Source of the DNA: CAAFZY01 sp964410325
GTDB lineage: Bacteria; Pseudomonadota; Alphaproteobacteria; RF32; CAG-239
NCBI GenBank assembly: GCA_964410325.1
Contig: CAYPFN010000004.1
Coordinates: forward strand, 1 to 64,000
Reading direction: 5' to 3'
Length of the DNA: 64,000 bases
In this document: one piece after another, positions 1 to 8,604 of the stretch
How positions within the stretch are numbered: the stretch's first letter is position 1
Layout of the letters: every line of letters starts with the position of its first letter
Notes under the pieces: generated by a model
Told to the model about the DNA's origin: nothing
Seen by the model: the letters and a program-made list of their open reading frames with translations, nothing else
Database searches by the model: none
Program-made: the position numbers and the translations under genes

Positions 1-72
1 GACTTCGGAAATACATATCATATATACTTTTGTCAGATATTTAATCTAAACCCCCGTTTATTTTAAGTATTA

Positions 73-252
73 TCAACATCCCAATAAGCAGTCTTTAACC
101 AACAAATTATTATCCATTCCTGATTTAATCCACTTAAACCAATTCAGGTAATTATCAAGATAACGAGTACTTATACCATTAAATCCTTTGATAAATTTCT
201 TCAAACCACTATGATATGAGTTGATGCTTATATTAAAAAACAACACTTTTCT
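73..252 (-). pseudogene. C-terminal relic of an IS1595-type transposase
   Basis: Reading leftward from about 252, one frame gives a peptide containing INSYHSGLKKFIKGFNGIST followed by RYLDNYLNWFKWI and a stop at 73-75. The His-Ser-x-Leu-Lys segment and the closing N/GxSTxYLxNYLxWFxW pattern are the end of the catalytic domain in IS1595/ISXO2-like transposases. Upstream the frame is closed by a stop, no N-terminal part is visible, and no terminal inverted repeats were found, so this is a dead fragment. The assignment rests on remembered family motifs, not a search. Confidence 0.7.
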
Positions 253-469
253 TTAATTGAGCGTTCAATAAAAATATTGTTCTCTACAATTTTTTTCATA
301 AAAATGATGAAAAAAACTTCATTTTGAAATTATATTCTTGGTTTAATCAAGGCTCTTTTGCCTTAATGAGCCTTACATAAAATATACATTAATATGTTTT
401 AGACAAAATATCAAAAATATATTGATATAAATAAAAATGAGGTAATTTCTTTGTAAACTTAAAATTATT

Positions 470-691
470 ATGATCCATTTTTCTAGCAATGTATTACTTC
501 CTGCTCCAACGTTCGCGGGAAAAGATCTGAACTATGGCGGAGAAATCTTCGCAAGAAGTTCAGATGGGCAAGCCCAGGAAACCGTAAAGATTTGGGTCGT
601 AAATGCTCATAATCGGAGGGAAATAATCAGTGTTTGCAATAATTTGTTGCAAGAGCTGAAAGAGGACTCTTCAAAAACTGAAGATAATTAG
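470..691 (+). CDS. small hypothetical protein (73 aa), doubtful
   Basis: An open frame of 73 codons begins at an ATG with no good Shine-Dalgarno directly upstream; a GAGG sits about 30 bases away. The product is hydrophilic, with an acidic C-terminus, no signal peptide and no motif I recognise. Base composition is less AT-rich than the 470 bases before it, which mildly favours real coding sequence. It lies between the transposase relic and the tyrS terminator and could be the remnant of a longer gene. Confidence 0.3.
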   Translation: MIHFSSNVLLPAPTFAGKDLNYGGEIFARSSDGQAQETVKIWVVNAHNRREIISVCNNLLQELKEDSSKTEDN

Positions 692-712
692 CTAATAAGT
701 TTTGAGGAATTT

Positions 713-841
713 ATGTCTCATATCGGAGTATGCGGATATGAGCATAAGGTTCCAGAAGGTCTTTTGGGCGCCCTAAGTTCTTTTGGAAACTTCCCAAAAG
801 AAGATGTTATTTATATAAGCAGCATTTCTTATATAGAATAA
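713..841 (+). CDS. possible 42-residue small protein
   Basis: This ATG has a well-placed GAGGAA about six bases upstream, and the frame stays open for 42 codons to TAA. The peptide starts MSHIGVCGYEHK and has no signal sequence or known motif. It begins 21 bases after the preceding 73-codon frame, so the two could form one transcription unit ending at the strong hairpin just downstream. At this size chance cannot be excluded. Confidence 0.3.
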   Translation: MSHIGVCGYEHKVPEGLLGALSSFGNFPKEDVIYISSISYIE

Positions 842-852
842 CGACGCATCCT

Positions 853-893
853 AAACAAATAAAAGCCTGCAAGATGCAGGCTTTTATTTGTTT
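853..893. terminator. bidirectional terminator, 19-bp stem
   Basis: A perfect 19-bp inverted repeat with a three-base loop has AT-rich outer arms that supply a U-run on both strands. It separates the small plus-strand ORFs from the end of tyrS and can serve both directions. Confidence 0.9.
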
Positions 894-917
894 AAATTCT
901 TATCTGTTTTTACTTTA

Positions 918-2171
918 TCAGGCTTTTATCAAACCGTGTTTTTTCTTGCCCTGCGAAAGCTTAACCTGTCCGTTAACTAAATCGGCACTGGTAATTTTAT
1001 AATTTTCATCTGTTACCGGCTTGTCATTAATTTTTAAGCCGGATTGTTTTATCAAGCGGCGTGCTTCGCTTTTGCTTTCAACAAACCCTATTTGTAAAAA
1101 AGCATCCAAAACGCTAATGCCTGCCATTAAATCAGCATTGATAACTGGAAGTTCACCGCCAGCTATGCCTTGTTCAAAGGTTTTAACCGCCGTTTCTTGC
1201 GCGGCTTTTGCTTCTGCTTCGCCACGACACATTTTTGTTGCTTCGTAGGCTAAAATTTTCTTAGCTTCATTGATTTCTTTATCTTTCAAATCTTCCAAAC
1301 GAAGAACTTCATTCATCGGAAGATCCGTAAAAATACGCAGGCATTTACCGACTTCCGCATCGCCTATGTTACGGAAATATTGATAATAATCATATGAAGA
1401 AAGCTTTTCATCGTTAATCCAGACGGCGTTGCCTTCTGATTTTCCCATTTTTTTATTGGAAGAATCGGTCAAAATCGGACTGGTAAAACCGAACAATTCA
1501 ACATCATAACGGCGGCGACCGAGTTCGGTGCCAGAAACGATATTACCCCATTGGTCAGCGCCGGCAATCTGCGCGCGGCAGCCATATTTTTGATAGAGCA
1601 CGCAAAAATCATAACCTTGCAGAAGTTGATAATTAAACTCTAAAAAAGACATTGGTTGTTCACGTTCTAAACGACTTTTAACGCTATCCATCGTCAACAT
1701 ACGATTAACCGAATAACATGTACCGATATCGCGTAAAAATGCCAAATAATTAATATCTTTAAACCAATCCCAGTTATCAACCATTTCCGCAGCATTTACA
1801 CCGTTTTCAAAATTTAAAAACTTGCGAAAAGATTTTTTTAAGCCCTCCGTATTATGCGCCAAAGTTTCTTCGCTTAAAAACGGGCGCAGTTTATCTTTGC
1901 CCGATGGATCGCCTATGCGGGCCGTGGCACCGCCGACTAATGTTAATGGTTTATGGCCGCATTTTTGAAACCAGCGTAGCATCATAACCGGCACAATATG
2001 TCCAACATGAAGACTATCGCCAGTAGGATCCGAACCTAGATAGCCGACGGCGGGAATACCTTTTTTTTCGCAATCGGCAAGATACTCATCAAAACCACTG
2101 TCGTTAGTACATTGATTATAAAAGCCGCGTTCAACCATAATATTTAAAAATTCGGATTTCCAAGTGCTCAT
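918..2171 (-). CDS. tyrS: tyrosyl-tRNA synthetase
   Basis: Class I aminoacyl-tRNA synthetase that charges tRNA-Tyr in the cytoplasm. The 417-residue length is normal. The nucleotide-binding HIGH signature appears as HVGH at residues 55-58, after the typical YLGSDPTGDSLH segment, and the KMSKS loop appears as KMGKS at 241-245. ADQWGN near 205-210 belongs to the tyrosine pocket. The last 65 residues form an S4-like RNA-binding domain. The gene is transcribed alone leftward, divergent from anmK, and ends just before a bidirectional hairpin. The ATG is preceded by GAAAG, an acceptable ribosome site. Identity is secure. Confidence 0.97.
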   Translation of the reverse strand: MSTWKSEFLNIMVERGFYNQCTNDSGFDEYLADCEKKGIPAVGYLGSDPTGDSLHVGHIVPVMMLRWFQKCGHKPLTLVGGATARIGDPSGKDKLRPFLSEETLAHNTEGLKKSFRKFLNFENGVNAAEMVDNWDWFKDINYLAFLRDIGTCYSVNRMLTMDSVKSRLEREQPMSFLEFNYQLLQGYDFCVLYQKYGCRAQIAGADQWGNIVSGTELGRRRYDVELFGFTSPILTDSSNKKMGKSEGNAVWINDEKLSSYDYYQYFRNIGDAEVGKCLRIFTDLPMNEVLRLEDLKDKEINEAKKILAYEATKMCRGEAEAKAAQETAVKTFEQGIAGGELPVINADLMAGISVLDAFLQIGFVESKSEARRLIKQSGLKINDKPVTDENYKITSADLVNGQVKLSQGKKKHGLIKA

Positions 2172-2246
2172 TTTTCTTTCCTTTATACTAAATTTTAACG
2201 CATATTAGCATATATTTGCAACATTGCAAGAAGCGAGGTAAAATTT

Positions 2247-3356
2247 TTGACAATGATGATAAAGCCTTTAAATGTGCTCGGCTTGATGGGCGGAACTTCT
2301 TTAGACGGTATTAAAGCTGCCTTGATTTCAACCGACGGCGTGGATATTTATGAGGTTAAAAATGCGCGAAATTTCATTTATCCAGATGGGCTTATACAAA
2401 AAATCCGTTCGGTTTTTGGTATGCATTATTCTAATCCTGAAGAACAAGAAAAAATTGATGCCGTGGAAGCAGAGGTAACAGATTTTTTATGTGAAATAGT
2501 ATCTGAAATTAATGCTGAAACTTCTGAAACCATTGATGTTGTTGGTCTTGAAGGGCCGACCATCTGCCACGAGCCGGAAAATGGTTATACTTATCAACTT
2601 GGTAAGGGGCAGACGTTGGCAGAAAAAACCGGTATAAAAGTTATTACTCATTTTAGAAATGCTGATATTTTAAACGGCGGGCAGGGTTCGCCGATTACGG
2701 CAACATATTACAGCGCCTTAGCACAAGGGCTTGAAAAACCTAATGTGTTTATTAACATAGGTGGCATTACAAATCTTATTTGGACCGGCCATTTAGGAGA
2801 AATCGTAGCATTTGACTGCGGGCCGGGAAACGCTTTAATTAATGATTGGGTTTTTAAACACGGCGGTATGCAAATGGATTTCAACGGTAAATTAGCCGCA
2901 ACTGGAACTGTTCATGAGAAAATTATCAATCAAATGATGAAACATGATTTTTTTGCTAAATATCCGCCGAAATCACTTGACCGAAATTCGTTTAACGATA
3001 AAACCGAACATCTGGAAGGTTTATCTTTGGAAGACGGCGCGGCGACGGCCACCGCTTTTATAAGCGAAGCAATTGCTTACTCTCTTGCCCTTTATTTGCC
3101 GGAAGTTCCAGTTTGTGCCGTACTTTGTGGCGGCGGCGCGCAAAATCCGACATTGGTACGTTTTATTCGCCAGCATTTAAAAAGTATGAAAATTGAATCG
3201 GTTTTAGAAGATGTTTTTGATTTTAAAATCGGCGATGCTCCAGCTATTGCTTTTTTAGCAATGCGCCGGCTCTATTCTTTACCGATAACTTTTCCGACAA
3301 CGACGGGAATTGCCCAACCGATGATCGGCGGAAAAATTTATGAGAAGGATACTTAA
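2247..3356 (+). CDS. anmK: anhydro-N-acetylmuramic acid kinase
   Basis: AnmK cleaves and phosphorylates 1,6-anhydro-MurNAc released from peptidoglycan, giving MurNAc-6-phosphate for wall recycling in the cytoplasm. The GLMGGTSLDGI motif near residues 12-22, the central NIGGITN phosphate motif and the late CGGGAQNP motif are diagnostic of this sugar-kinase/actin-fold family; 369 residues is usual. The frame opens at a TTG eight bases after GAGG; ATG codons at 2253 and 2256 are alternative starts. It is divergent from tyrS and runs two bases from the ABC ATPase gene downstream, so the three plus-strand genes probably share a transcript. Confidence 0.95.
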   Translation: MTMMIKPLNVLGLMGGTSLDGIKAALISTDGVDIYEVKNARNFIYPDGLIQKIRSVFGMHYSNPEEQEKIDAVEAEVTDFLCEIVSEINAETSETIDVVGLEGPTICHEPENGYTYQLGKGQTLAEKTGIKVITHFRNADILNGGQGSPITATYYSALAQGLEKPNVFINIGGITNLIWTGHLGEIVAFDCGPGNALINDWVFKHGGMQMDFNGKLAATGTVHEKIINQMMKHDFFAKYPPKSLDRNSFNDKTEHLEGLSLEDGAATATAFISEAIAYSLALYLPEVPVCAVLCGGGAQNPTLVRFIRQHLKSMKIESVLEDVFDFKIGDAPAIAFLAMRRLYSLPITFPTTTGIAQPMIGGKIYEKDT

Positions 3357-3358
3357 AC

Positions 3359-4075
3359 ATGAAAGAATCTATTCAAACACAGAATTTAAGCAAAGTTTAC
3401 GGCAGTCTAAAAGCCGTGGAAAACTTTACTTTTTCTGCACAAAAAGGCGAAGTTATCGCCCTTTTAGGCCCAAACGGTGCCGGAAAATCAACTTTAATGA
3501 ATATGATTACTGGATTTTTAGCACCCACTGCTGGAAAAATTTTTATTAATGGTTTGAATATTGCAGAGTATCCGTTGGAAACTAAAGCTAAAATCGGTTT
3601 TTTACCTGAAGGCTCGCCCTTGTATCCGGATATGAGCGTTAAAATGTTCTTGCATTATATGGCTGATTTACGGCAAGTTGGAAAAAAGGAAATTGAACAC
3701 GCTATAGAATTGGCGAATATTGAAAATGTTCTAAAACAAAAAATTGAAACATTGTCTAAAGGATATCTCCGTCGCGTTGGTTTTGCCCAGAGTATTTTAA
3801 GCAATCCGGACATTTTATTGCTGGACGAACCGACTGATGGGCTTGATCCAAATCAAAAAGAGCATATGCGGCGGTTGATTGCGCAAATGGGAAAAGATAA
3901 AACTATCTTGATTTCTACGCATTTGCTGGAAGAGGCGGAAACAATCTGCACGCGTATTATCTTAATTAACAAAGGAAAAATTATGGCTGACGGCAACTGC
4001 AGCAAAATCTTGCAAAAAGCCAAAACTAAAAATCTGGCCGAAGCATTTAAAAAACTGACACAAGGCACAGAATAA
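3359..4075 (+). CDS. ABC transporter ATP-binding protein (GldA/NatA-like)
   Basis: A 238-residue ABC ATPase. The Walker A motif GPNGAGKS lies near residues 38-45, the signature is present in the variant form LSKGYLRRVG, the Walker B is LLLDEP, and the switch His follows in ISTHLLEE. The variant signature, which lacks the SGGQ core, matches the GldA/ABC-2 exporter branch rather than importers. It immediately follows anmK and lies 30 bases before a large permease fusion of the GldF/GldG type, so it almost certainly energises that protein. The substrate is unknown. Confidence 0.92.
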   Translation: MKESIQTQNLSKVYGSLKAVENFTFSAQKGEVIALLGPNGAGKSTLMNMITGFLAPTAGKIFINGLNIAEYPLETKAKIGFLPEGSPLYPDMSVKMFLHYMADLRQVGKKEIEHAIELANIENVLKQKIETLSKGYLRRVGFAQSILSNPDILLLDEPTDGLDPNQKEHMRRLIAQMGKDKTILISTHLLEEAETICTRIILINKGKIMADGNCSKILQKAKTKNLAEAFKKLTQGTE

Positions 4076-4105
4076 CAGAGATTTTATCTAAAAGAGGACA
4101 AGCAT

Positions 4106-7100
4106 ATGAAAGGTTTATGGATTGTAACAAAAAATGAACTGTTGCGCTATTTCATTTCACCACTGGCGTATGTTTATTTGATGTCTTTTTTAATCTTAAA
4201 CACGGCGATGGCTTTTTATTTTGGAAACTTTTTTGAACGTGGGCAAGCTTCCCTGCAAGTAATGTTTGCTTTTCAGCCTTGGCTTTACTTATTGTTTATA
4301 CCAGGGATTTCCATGCGTTTATGGGCTGAGGAATTTCGAACCAAAACAATTGTACAAATTATGACTATGCCGGTTTCAATTGAGGTGTTGGTGTGGGGAA
4401 AATTTTTGGCCGCATGGTTGTTTTGTGCCCTAGCGCTTATTTTAACTTTCCCATTTTGGCTGACGGTGAATATGCTTGGTGCTCCTGATAATGCTGTTAT
4501 TGCTGTCAGTTATGCCGGTAGTTTTGTTCTGGCGGGTTGCATGCTTGCCATTTCGCAAACCATGTCTGCTTTGACCAAAAACCAAGTTATCGCTTTGGTG
4601 CTTTCTGTAGCGGCAAATTTAATGTTTTTTTGGAGTGGCGTAGAATTTATTTTATCTTTTTTCCGGTTGTTTTTACCTGATTATATGATTGATGCTATTG
4701 CTTCTTTCAGCTTTTTAACACACTTCAGCAGCATTACTGGCGGTTTGCTTGAACTGCGTGACGTTTTATTTTTTGCTTCCATCGTTATTTTGTTTAATTT
4801 CACTACAGTTTTGATTGTCAGTTTCCGCACGGCAGGCACTTCTTCTTGGTTAAAATCGACCAATCGCCCCTATTATATTTCCGCGTGGATAATGCTGGTG
4901 CTGGGATTTATGGGCTTTAATCTGCTGGCCAACAATCTTACCCGTGGCACACAAATAGATTTCAGCGAAGACGCAATTTATACACTTAACAAAGATACGG
5001 TCATGACGTTGCAAAATTTAACCGAGCCGGTTACTGCCAAATTATATTATTCAACAATTTTGGAGCAACGCAATCCGATTATGCGCCAGATGTTTGATAA
5101 AATTCGTCAGCTTTTGGCGCAGTATAAAACTCATTCCAATGGTAGATTTGATTACCGGATTTATCATCCGCAAAATCTTGATAATGTTGAAGATCGAGCC
5201 ATTGCCGACGGTATTCAACCAATACCTTTAATTGACATTAATCAAAATGCGTTGTTTGGCTTAACCGTTACCGATACGCTACAGAATAAAAATGTTATTC
5301 CTTATTTTACGCCGGCTCGAATGGCTTTTTTGGAGCAGGATTTAACTTCTCTTATTTATCAGCTGGGGCGTGAGAAAAAAACAGTGGCAGTCTTATCAAC
5401 ATTGCCGATTAACGGCGGTGGCACTGACAGCATGATATTGCAGCCCTGGGAAATCACCCGGCAGATTGGAATGTTTTACAATGTTCGTTATATTCAAAAA
5501 CCGGAAGATTTGGATGATCATCCAGATGTGCTTATTCTTATTCATCCGCAAAACATTGGTTCGGGAATGGCCGAAGCTATTAAAAAATATTCGCAAAATT
5601 ATGGGAATATTCTTTTGCTTTTGGACGGAGCCGCAGAGGCGCCAAGGCTTTATTCTTCGGTAAACCTTCCCTTTCAGGCATCAAACTTAAACGGGCTTGA
5701 TGAGTTTTGGGGAATTCGTTTTTATAATGAATATGTGGTGGCGGATTTGGATAATTCTATTACTGTAGATGCAACCAGCAATTATAAAAACAATCCCGCT
5801 TTTACACAGGATATCATTCAATTTAAACTTAAAAAAGAAAACTTTAATCCGAAACATCCAGTTAGCAAAAACTTACAAAGCATGCTGATGTCATCCGTTT
5901 CCGTAATTATGCCGATAAGCCGTGATATTGAATTTATTCCGCTTATGCAGGCCAGCAACAATTCTTCTTTAATGCCTATCAAAGTTGTGTACGACGGTTT
6001 AAATCCACGGCAAGTATTAACATATTTCCAGGCAGATGACAACCCAAAGATTTTAGCGGCGGCTATTCATGGCAAAAAACCAGATAATCAATTTAATATG
6101 ATTGTGGTCGGAGATACGGATTTTATTTATGATAATTTTTGGGTAACATCACAGACAATTTTGGAGCGAACATTTTTTATTCCGTTGTTTAATAATGCCG
6201 ACTTTATCTTAAACAGTCTGGATTATCTGACGAATAATAGAGATTTATTGGAGCTACGCGGTAAAAGTGCCCGCAGCCGCGAGTTTTCAGATATTGAAAA
6301 ACTGCGTAAACAAAACGTCTTCCTATATAAAATTAAGGAAGAAAAAATTTTTACACGGATGAACAATGTTAAAAATCAGTTACAGGAAATTTGGAGTAAG
6401 CGGGATTTTGAAGAGCGCGAAATTTTTACTGCCGACGAACTGGCTCTTATCAGTAGCATTCGTAAACAATTGGAAGAACTCCGACAAGAATTAAGCAATA
6501 TCCGCTTGCAAGCCAACCGCGATATTAGTCAAATTGCCGCAAAAATTAAATTTATTAATATTTTTGCCCTACCGTTAGTATTAAGCTTGATATTGCTGAT
6601 TTTTCTGTGGTTAAAAAAAGACAAAAGAACTTATGGAACGCCTCTTAAATTTAATCGAGCGTTATTGAAACTCTTTCTGACGGCCGTTGCCGTACTGTCA
6701 GCTGGTATTGCTTCCGTTTATTTTTCCAATCTGTCAGATATTCAGAAATATGAAGATAAACCTCTGTTTCCGAAATTACCTGAACAAATTAATCAGATGC
6801 AGTCAATCATCATCAAAAACAATAAGCATAGTCTTCATTTTATTAACGATAAGGGAATATGGAAGATTGAAGAACATTCCGATTTTCCTGTTTTTCAAGA
6901 ACGCATCCGTAGTTTTTTGAGCGCCTTGATAGAAGCCAGATTTTATGAGAAAAAATCTGATAAAGCTGAAAATTTGGCCTTGTTTGGTTTACAGCCGATT
7001 GAAGTTGAAAATTCACCTAATACAAGGATTGAGCTTTTAAATACCGATAGCAATCCGATTTTAAGTTTTGAAGTAGGCAAATACAATATAGACCTTGGGC

Positions 7101-7555
7101 GAGGCTCTTATGCCGCGTATGTTAAATTTGACGGACAGTTTCAAGTTTGGTTGGCAGAAGCTGATTTTATAGACCTCTCAACCGATTGGCAAAAATGGAC
7201 ATACAGTCGCATTTGGGATTTACGGTTCGGACGCTTAGAAAGCGTCAATGGCATTAGCGATGTTGATAAGCTTGCCGATATCATGAGGATCTTTTTAAAT
7301 ACACCGTTTTATTCATCCGTGCCGGAACTTGAAAATCCTAAAAAATTGCTGGATTTGCAAATTATGGCTGAATATGACAACCAGATAAAAATCAGTTTTT
7401 ATAAATATGCTGAAAAGTTTTGGGTAAAATATGAGTTTGAACGTCCGGCGCAAGGAAAACATTTGCAATTTTATGAGCCTTATGTTATGGGGCGCTTTTT
7501 AGAAATTTCCGCAACGGATTGGGAACAGATAAAAAATGTCGCATGTTTTGACTGA
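4106..7555 (+). CDS. ABC-2 permease fused to GldG-like and DUF4340-like domains
   Basis: A 1149-residue protein in three parts. Residues 1-250 are an ABC-2/GldF-type permease with about six membrane spans, starting KNELLRYFISPLAYVYL. A span near 257-278 leads into a large extracytoplasmic GldG-like ABC_transp_aux region, about 300-750, which continues into a charged coiled coil near 745-805. Spans near 812-832 and 848-870 precede a C-terminal domain, 880-1149, resembling DUF4340. These parts are usually separate genes; here one reading frame joins them. AAGAGGA precedes the ATG. The upstream ATPase is the expected partner. In Bacteroidetes GldAFG serves gliding/secretion, but here export of an envelope component is only inferred. 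Confidence 0.88.
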   Translation: MKGLWIVTKNELLRYFISPLAYVYLMSFLILNTAMAFYFGNFFERGQASLQVMFAFQPWLYLLFIPGISMRLWAEEFRTKTIVQIMTMPVSIEVLVWGKFLAAWLFCALALILTFPFWLTVNMLGAPDNAVIAVSYAGSFVLAGCMLAISQTMSALTKNQVIALVLSVAANLMFFWSGVEFILSFFRLFLPDYMIDAIASFSFLTHFSSITGGLLELRDVLFFASIVILFNFTTVLIVSFRTAGTSSWLKSTNRPYYISAWIMLVLGFMGFNLLANNLTRGTQIDFSEDAIYTLNKDTVMTLQNLTEPVTAKLYYSTILEQRNPIMRQMFDKIRQLLAQYKTHSNGRFDYRIYHPQNLDNVEDRAIADGIQPIPLIDINQNALFGLTVTDTLQNKNVIPYFTPARMAFLEQDLTSLIYQLGREKKTVAVLSTLPINGGGTDSMILQPWEITRQIGMFYNVRYIQKPEDLDDHPDVLILIHPQNIGSGMAEAIKKYSQNYGNILLLLDGAAEAPRLYSSVNLPFQASNLNGLDEFWGIRFYNEYVVADLDNSITVDATSNYKNNPAFTQDIIQFKLKKENFNPKHPVSKNLQSMLMSSVSVIMPISRDIEFIPLMQASNNSSLMPIKVVYDGLNPRQVLTYFQADDNPKILAAAIHGKKPDNQFNMIVVGDTDFIYDNFWVTSQTILERTFFIPLFNNADFILNSLDYLTNNRDLLELRGKSARSREFSDIEKLRKQNVFLYKIKEEKIFTRMNNVKNQLQEIWSKRDFEEREIFTADELALISSIRKQLEELRQELSNIRLQANRDISQIAAKIKFINIFALPLVLSLILLIFLWLKKDKRTYGTPLKFNRALLKLFLTAVAVLSAGIASVYFSNLSDIQKYEDKPLFPKLPEQINQMQSIIIKNNKHSLHFINDKGIWKIEEHSDFPVFQERIRSFLSALIEARFYEKKSDKAENLALFGLQPIEVENSPNTRIELLNTDSNPILSFEVGKYNIDLGRGSYAAYVKFDGQFQVWLAEADFIDLSTDWQKWTYSRIWDLRFGRLESVNGISDVDKLADIMRIFLNTPFYSSVPELENPKKLLDLQIMAEYDNQIKISFYKYAEKFWVKYEFERPAQGKHLQFYEPYVMGRFLEISATDWEQIKNVACFD

Positions 7556-7560
7556 ACATT

Positions 7561-7767
7561 ATAATCGACTTAAAAAACGGCGACATATAAATACATTTAG
7601 AACTTGATGGTAAATTAACGCTTAATAAAGCGTATGAACTGACGGATATGGTAGAAGACAAAATCAAGACAGTTTTTCCTGACGAGCAAGTGATTATTCA
7701 TCATGATCCTTACAGACCACATGAAAATCGGCTGAATTACACCATTGAAGGCAAGCGCGGTTTTTAA
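7561..7767 (+). pseudogene. 3' relic of a cation diffusion facilitator (CDF) gene
   Basis: In one frame the DNA reads DLKNGDI, a TAA stop at 7588-7590, then IHLELDGKLTLNKAYELTD and, further on, EQVIIHHDP before a natural stop at 7765-7767. This is the cytoplasmic dimerisation domain that ends FieF/CzcD-type zinc or iron efflux proteins. The six-span membrane part is absent and an in-frame stop interrupts the fragment. It starts directly after the ABC permease stop, so an earlier rearrangement probably replaced the front of the gene. Confidence 0.75.
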
Positions 7768-7923
7768 ATACAGCGTTCAAATTTATAAAGATTAAACACG
7801 TATAAATCAACTCTATTTTGGTTTTAGCGGCTGGTTTGCCGCTATAAACAAAGCCATCTTGCAAAATCGGCTATTATAGAGCTGATAAAATTACTGGCGA
7901 ATATGAATACTAGAAATTTCATT

Positions 7924-7960
7924 AATCCTTAGAAAAAGTCCTCAAGGATTTTTTCTTTTT
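7924..7960 (+). terminator. weak rho-independent terminator
   Basis: A 7-bp stem (AATCCTT paired with AAGGATT) is followed by a T-rich tract on the plus strand. It may end the anmK-ABC transcript. The rest of 7770-8100 shows only a short GC-rich hairpin near 7826-7844 and no convincing gene. Confidence 0.5.
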
Positions 7961-8106
7961 TTATTATTTATCCAAATTTCTCCTAACGGCGTATTTAACC
8001 AGCACCTGACCAAAGTTTTCCCACTATTTGAAATAATATCCCAGATCCTCGTCACTTTTCCAAACATCACTCGTATAATGTCAATAATTTTCCCATTAAT
8101 ACACTA

Positions 8107-8136
8107 AAAGCTCCTTAATTAGAATTAAGGAGCTTT
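8107..8136. terminator. bidirectional terminator, 14-bp stem
   Basis: Perfect 14-bp arms around a two-base loop. The stop codon of the minus-strand gene at 8136-8546 overlaps the outer base of the stem, so the hairpin ends that transcript. Confidence 0.8.
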
Positions 8137-8546
8137 CAGCCAAGTCTTAAAAACGGGCGGGTATAAGCATGTTGGCTTTCTTCTATATATATTTCCCGTC
8201 CCGACGAAAAATCTAACCCTTGACGTATGTCAAAATCTACCTTCGTTCGACCCCAATATTTATTCTTGTGCAGGGGCGGAAGATTTAACATTGTCAAGGT
8301 TTGATCAACCTCTTCCCTGTAATCAAGCAATATTTGCAGTTGCTTGCTATTAGGGATAACCCAGTACAAATTGCCAATATCCAGTTCATAGCACATTTTA
8401 CTGGCTTCTCTCCAACGTAATTTCGGCAAATCTTTAACATATACCGCAACCTCATCTCCTTTGAGGAAAATGGCTACTGGTTGAGAATTTTCAAGATATC
8501 GAGATTCGCCATTTTCGTACAAAACCATTAAAGGTAATTTATCCAT
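8136..8546 (-). CDS. hypothetical protein (136 aa)
   Basis: A soluble 136-residue protein without signal peptide or membrane span. The central stretch (WREASKMCYELDIG, then WVIPNSKQLQILLDYR, then KYWGRT) faintly recalls Lcl/DUF1566-type domains, which carry W-x-x-A, W-R-L-P-x-x-x-E-L and YWSS signatures, but the key residues are not conserved and I do not assign it. It is a single-gene unit between rlmN and a strong terminator. A real gene is likely from length and the tight terminator; the function is unknown. Confidence 0.65.
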   Translation of the reverse strand: MDKLPLMVLYENGESRYLENSQPVAIFLKGDEVAVYVKDLPKLRWREASKMCYELDIGNLYWVIPNSKQLQILLDYREEVDQTLTMLNLPPLHKNKYWGRTKVDFDIRQGLDFSSGREIYIEESQHAYTRPFLRLG

Positions 8547-8604
8547 ATATAAATAATTTTTATTTGTCAGTTAATTTGACATACAAAACAAATTTTGTCA
8601 AGCA

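Noticed and set aside
7942..8067. 41-codon minus-strand frame (MFGKVTRIWDIIS start)
   Set aside because: It ends inside the terminator hairpin at 7924-7960 and has no ribosome site; probably chance.
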